A stretch of DNA of 64,000 nt, taken from positions 3,187,001-3,251,000 of the forward strand of contig NZ_CP104694.1 of NCBI RefSeq assembly GCF_025398735.1. The letters are read 5' to 3'. Source of the DNA: Tahibacter amnicola. Lineage in GTDB: Bacteria > Pseudomonadota > Gammaproteobacteria > Xanthomonadales > Rhodanobacteraceae. Positions 62,666 through 64,000 of the stretch are shown here, one piece after another (the stretch's first letter is position 1; each line of letters opens with the position of its first letter). The notes beneath the pieces are model-generated. The model saw only the letters and a program-made list of their open reading frames with translations, was not told where the DNA came from and searched no databases. The translations under genes were made by a program, and so were the position numbers.

Positions 62666-63646
62666 ATGTCGCGTGTTCATCATTTCCAGCGATACGCGAC
62701 GCTGGAGAACACCGTAACCAACAATACGCTGCAGCTGATCTCCCGGATCAATGCGTATTCGCCGCGCGCGGCATCGCGCCTGCTGTCAGAGTTGACGGGC
62801 GAGCTGGTGGAGATCGGCGTGGAGATCTCGCAGCAAGTGCGGAAGGACGATTCCGTGCCTGATGGCGTGATCCTGCAACGCAGCTTCAAGATCCTGGTGG
62901 AGGCAAAGGTCGACGCGCCGGTGGATTTCCGGCAGTTGCGCGAACACGCTGCGGGCTTCACGACCGAGACATTGAAAATCCTGCTCCTGTTGACCAAGGT
63001 ACCTGTCACACGAGCGCAGGCGGATGACCTGGCCAAGCTGGGCAATACGTCTGGAGTCGTCGTACGCAACATCACGTACGAATCCATCTGTCGTGCGCTC
63101 AAGGACTTGTTCAAGCCGCACGAGGAATCCATCCTCGAGCTGGCAGACGACTATGTCGCGTATTGCAATGATACGGGGCTGTTCGACCAGTCGCGCGACC
63201 TGATGCGCGTGGTTCCCTGCGGCAAGAGCGTGGCGATCAACCAGGCGCACCAGATCTACTTCCAGCCATCGGATCGCGGCTACTCGAATCACTCCTATAT
63301 CGGCATCTATCACCAGAAGGCAGTGGTTGCCGTGATGGATGTCAGAAGCGTCTTTGACGCGGACTGGCGGGACGGTGTGCTAACCAGGCATCTTCGCGAC
63401 GGCGAGCTCACCGATCGCTACGACGAATCGATCATTGCCACGATCGCCGACGCCAGACGTCTGTGCGGCTACGAGATTGAAACGGGCCACCGGTTCTTCT
63501 GTGGCTCGATGGCACCCACGCGCTTTGAAAAGGTGTCGGCCGGCGGGATGCAGGGTGCGCGCTTTTTCAACTTGAAGGAATTGCTGGGCACCTACGGCTC
63601 GGTGGACGACATCGCCCAACAGCTGCGCGGGCGACACTGGCAGTAG
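62666..63646 (+). CDS. PD-(D/E)XK-like nuclease-fold protein
   Basis: This encodes 326 residues from ATG 62666 with AAGGAG upstream. After a helical N-terminus, VPDGVILQRSFKILVEAKVDAPVDFRQL (P65-D66, E79-A80-K81, Q90) matches the catalytic core of the PD-(D/E)XK fold, where the Asp, Glu and Lys bind metal and Q lies on the next helix. The rest (about 100-326) is an unrecognised domain. It could be an orphan restriction-like or defence nuclease. Its neighbours are hypothetical proteins, with no restriction-modification partner seen. Confidence 0.65.
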   Translation: MSRVHHFQRYATLENTVTNNTLQLISRINAYSPRAASRLLSELTGELVEIGVEISQQVRKDDSVPDGVILQRSFKILVEAKVDAPVDFRQLREHAAGFTTETLKILLLLTKVPVTRAQADDLAKLGNTSGVVVRNITYESICRALKDLFKPHEESILELADDYVAYCNDTGLFDQSRDLMRVVPCGKSVAINQAHQIYFQPSDRGYSNHSYIGIYHQKAVVAVMDVRSVFDADWRDGVLTRHLRDGELTDRYDESIIATIADARRLCGYEIETGHRFFCGSMAPTRFEKVSAGGMQGARFFNLKELLGTYGSVDDIAQQLRGRHWQ

Positions 63647-63738
63647 GGTGTAGTGCCAGTGCATTGGCTCCGGCCCGCCACCGTTTCGCCATACCGGGTG
63701 TCGGATCATTGGTCCACCGTGGCTTCCGAACCCTCTCC

Positions 63739-64000
63739 ATGTCCGACACCCCATCCCTCAGCCGCCGCCGCTTCCTGGCGGATGTTTCCGTACTGGCCCT
63801 TGCCCTCGGTCATGCGCGGCTCCTCATGGCAAGCCCGCGCGTCGCTGGTGCGCATGATGTGCGGCAGTGGCTTGAACAGGTCAGCACCCTGGGGCAACAG
63901 GTGCAGAAGGGCGCGATCGAGGCGAATGTGTGGCGGCAGCAGATTGACGCGCTGAATACGTCGGTGGCGTTGTCGGAATGGTTGCCGGCGTTGCAGTTCG
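63739..64000 (+). CDS. Tat-exported protein, N-terminal part only
   Basis: From ATG 63739 the frame runs off the window. SRRRFLADVSVLALALG is a twin-arginine signal, followed by a helical region (DVRQWLEQVSTLGQQVQKGAIEANVW). The family cannot be named from 87 residues. It follows the PD-(D/E)XK-like gene by 92 bases on the same strand. Confidence 0.6.
   Translation, partial: MSDTPSLSRRRFLADVSVLALALGHARLLMASPRVAGAHDVRQWLEQVSTLGQQVQKGAIEANVWRQQIDALNTSVALSEWLPALQF

Overview
The window is a high-GC, gene-dense piece of a Gram-negative chromosome. Periplasmic nitrate reductase genes, Sec and Tat signal peptides, LytS/LytTR two-component pairs, a 'vIFRNGFq' C-terminal tail and an IPTL-like C-terminal anchor together suggest a gammaproteobacterium of the Lysobacterales/Xanthomonadales, perhaps Rhodanobacteraceae. 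That placement is inference. No tRNA, rRNA, CRISPR array, insertion sequence or prophage was recognised.

Layout. 1-2126: end of a prpF-like isomerase gene, a small FCP1-type phosphatase and an exported P-domain protein. 2146-8426: an amino-sugar (N-acetylgalactosamine/galactosamine type) catabolic locus, agaS - ROK kinase - gatZ/kbaZ - agaR - sugar porter, preceded by a promoter with CTTTCG-type dyads. 8629-18204: a small hypothetical gene, a frameshifted GT4 glycosyltransferase, a frameshifted giant surface protein with eleven 104-residue Ig-like repeats, a GH18-like protein, a small coiled-coil protein and psuG. 18492-23811: an exported hypothetical, a methyltransferase diverging from a MerR regulator across a SoxR-box-like palindrome, and the first LytS/LytTR pair. 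23950-27869: five overlapping sulfur genes (tandem rhodanese, two YeeE/YedE half-transporters, a degenerate rhodanese and a stand-alone MOCOS-like PLP desulfurase). 27956-33018: a small exported protein and a complete leftward napEFDABC operon. 33333-43545: a helical-repeat protein, an exported Ig-like protein, a membrane-anchored partner plus a 1496-residue RTX protein, and a GH8 glycanase. 43549-50540: an enoyl-CoA hydratase-like protein, a 1014-residue hexahaem cytochrome, a SnoaL-like protein and a second LytS/LytTR pair. 50658-64000: methyltransferases, several exported hypotheticals, an MBL-fold hydrolase, a truncated haemoglobin, a pentapeptide protein, a DCC protein, a PD-(D/E)XK-like protein and a Tat-exported partial gene.

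How the parts work together. The aga block would import an amino sugar, phosphorylate it, deaminate/isomerise it and feed a tagatose-bisphosphate aldolase. The deacetylase and the catalytic aldolase subunit are not in the window. The sulfur operon looks like sulfur-anion uptake joined to persulfide transfer, and it converges on a molybdoenzyme (nap) operon. Polymer-degrading enzymes (GH8, GH18-like) and large surface or secreted repeat proteins suggest a biofilm or polymer-degrading lifestyle.

Three genes (glycosyltransferase, Ig-repeat protein, HEAT-like protein) are each broken by a one-base change in a 5-base homopolymer. Correcting one base restores each protein, so consensus errors are at least as likely as true mutations.
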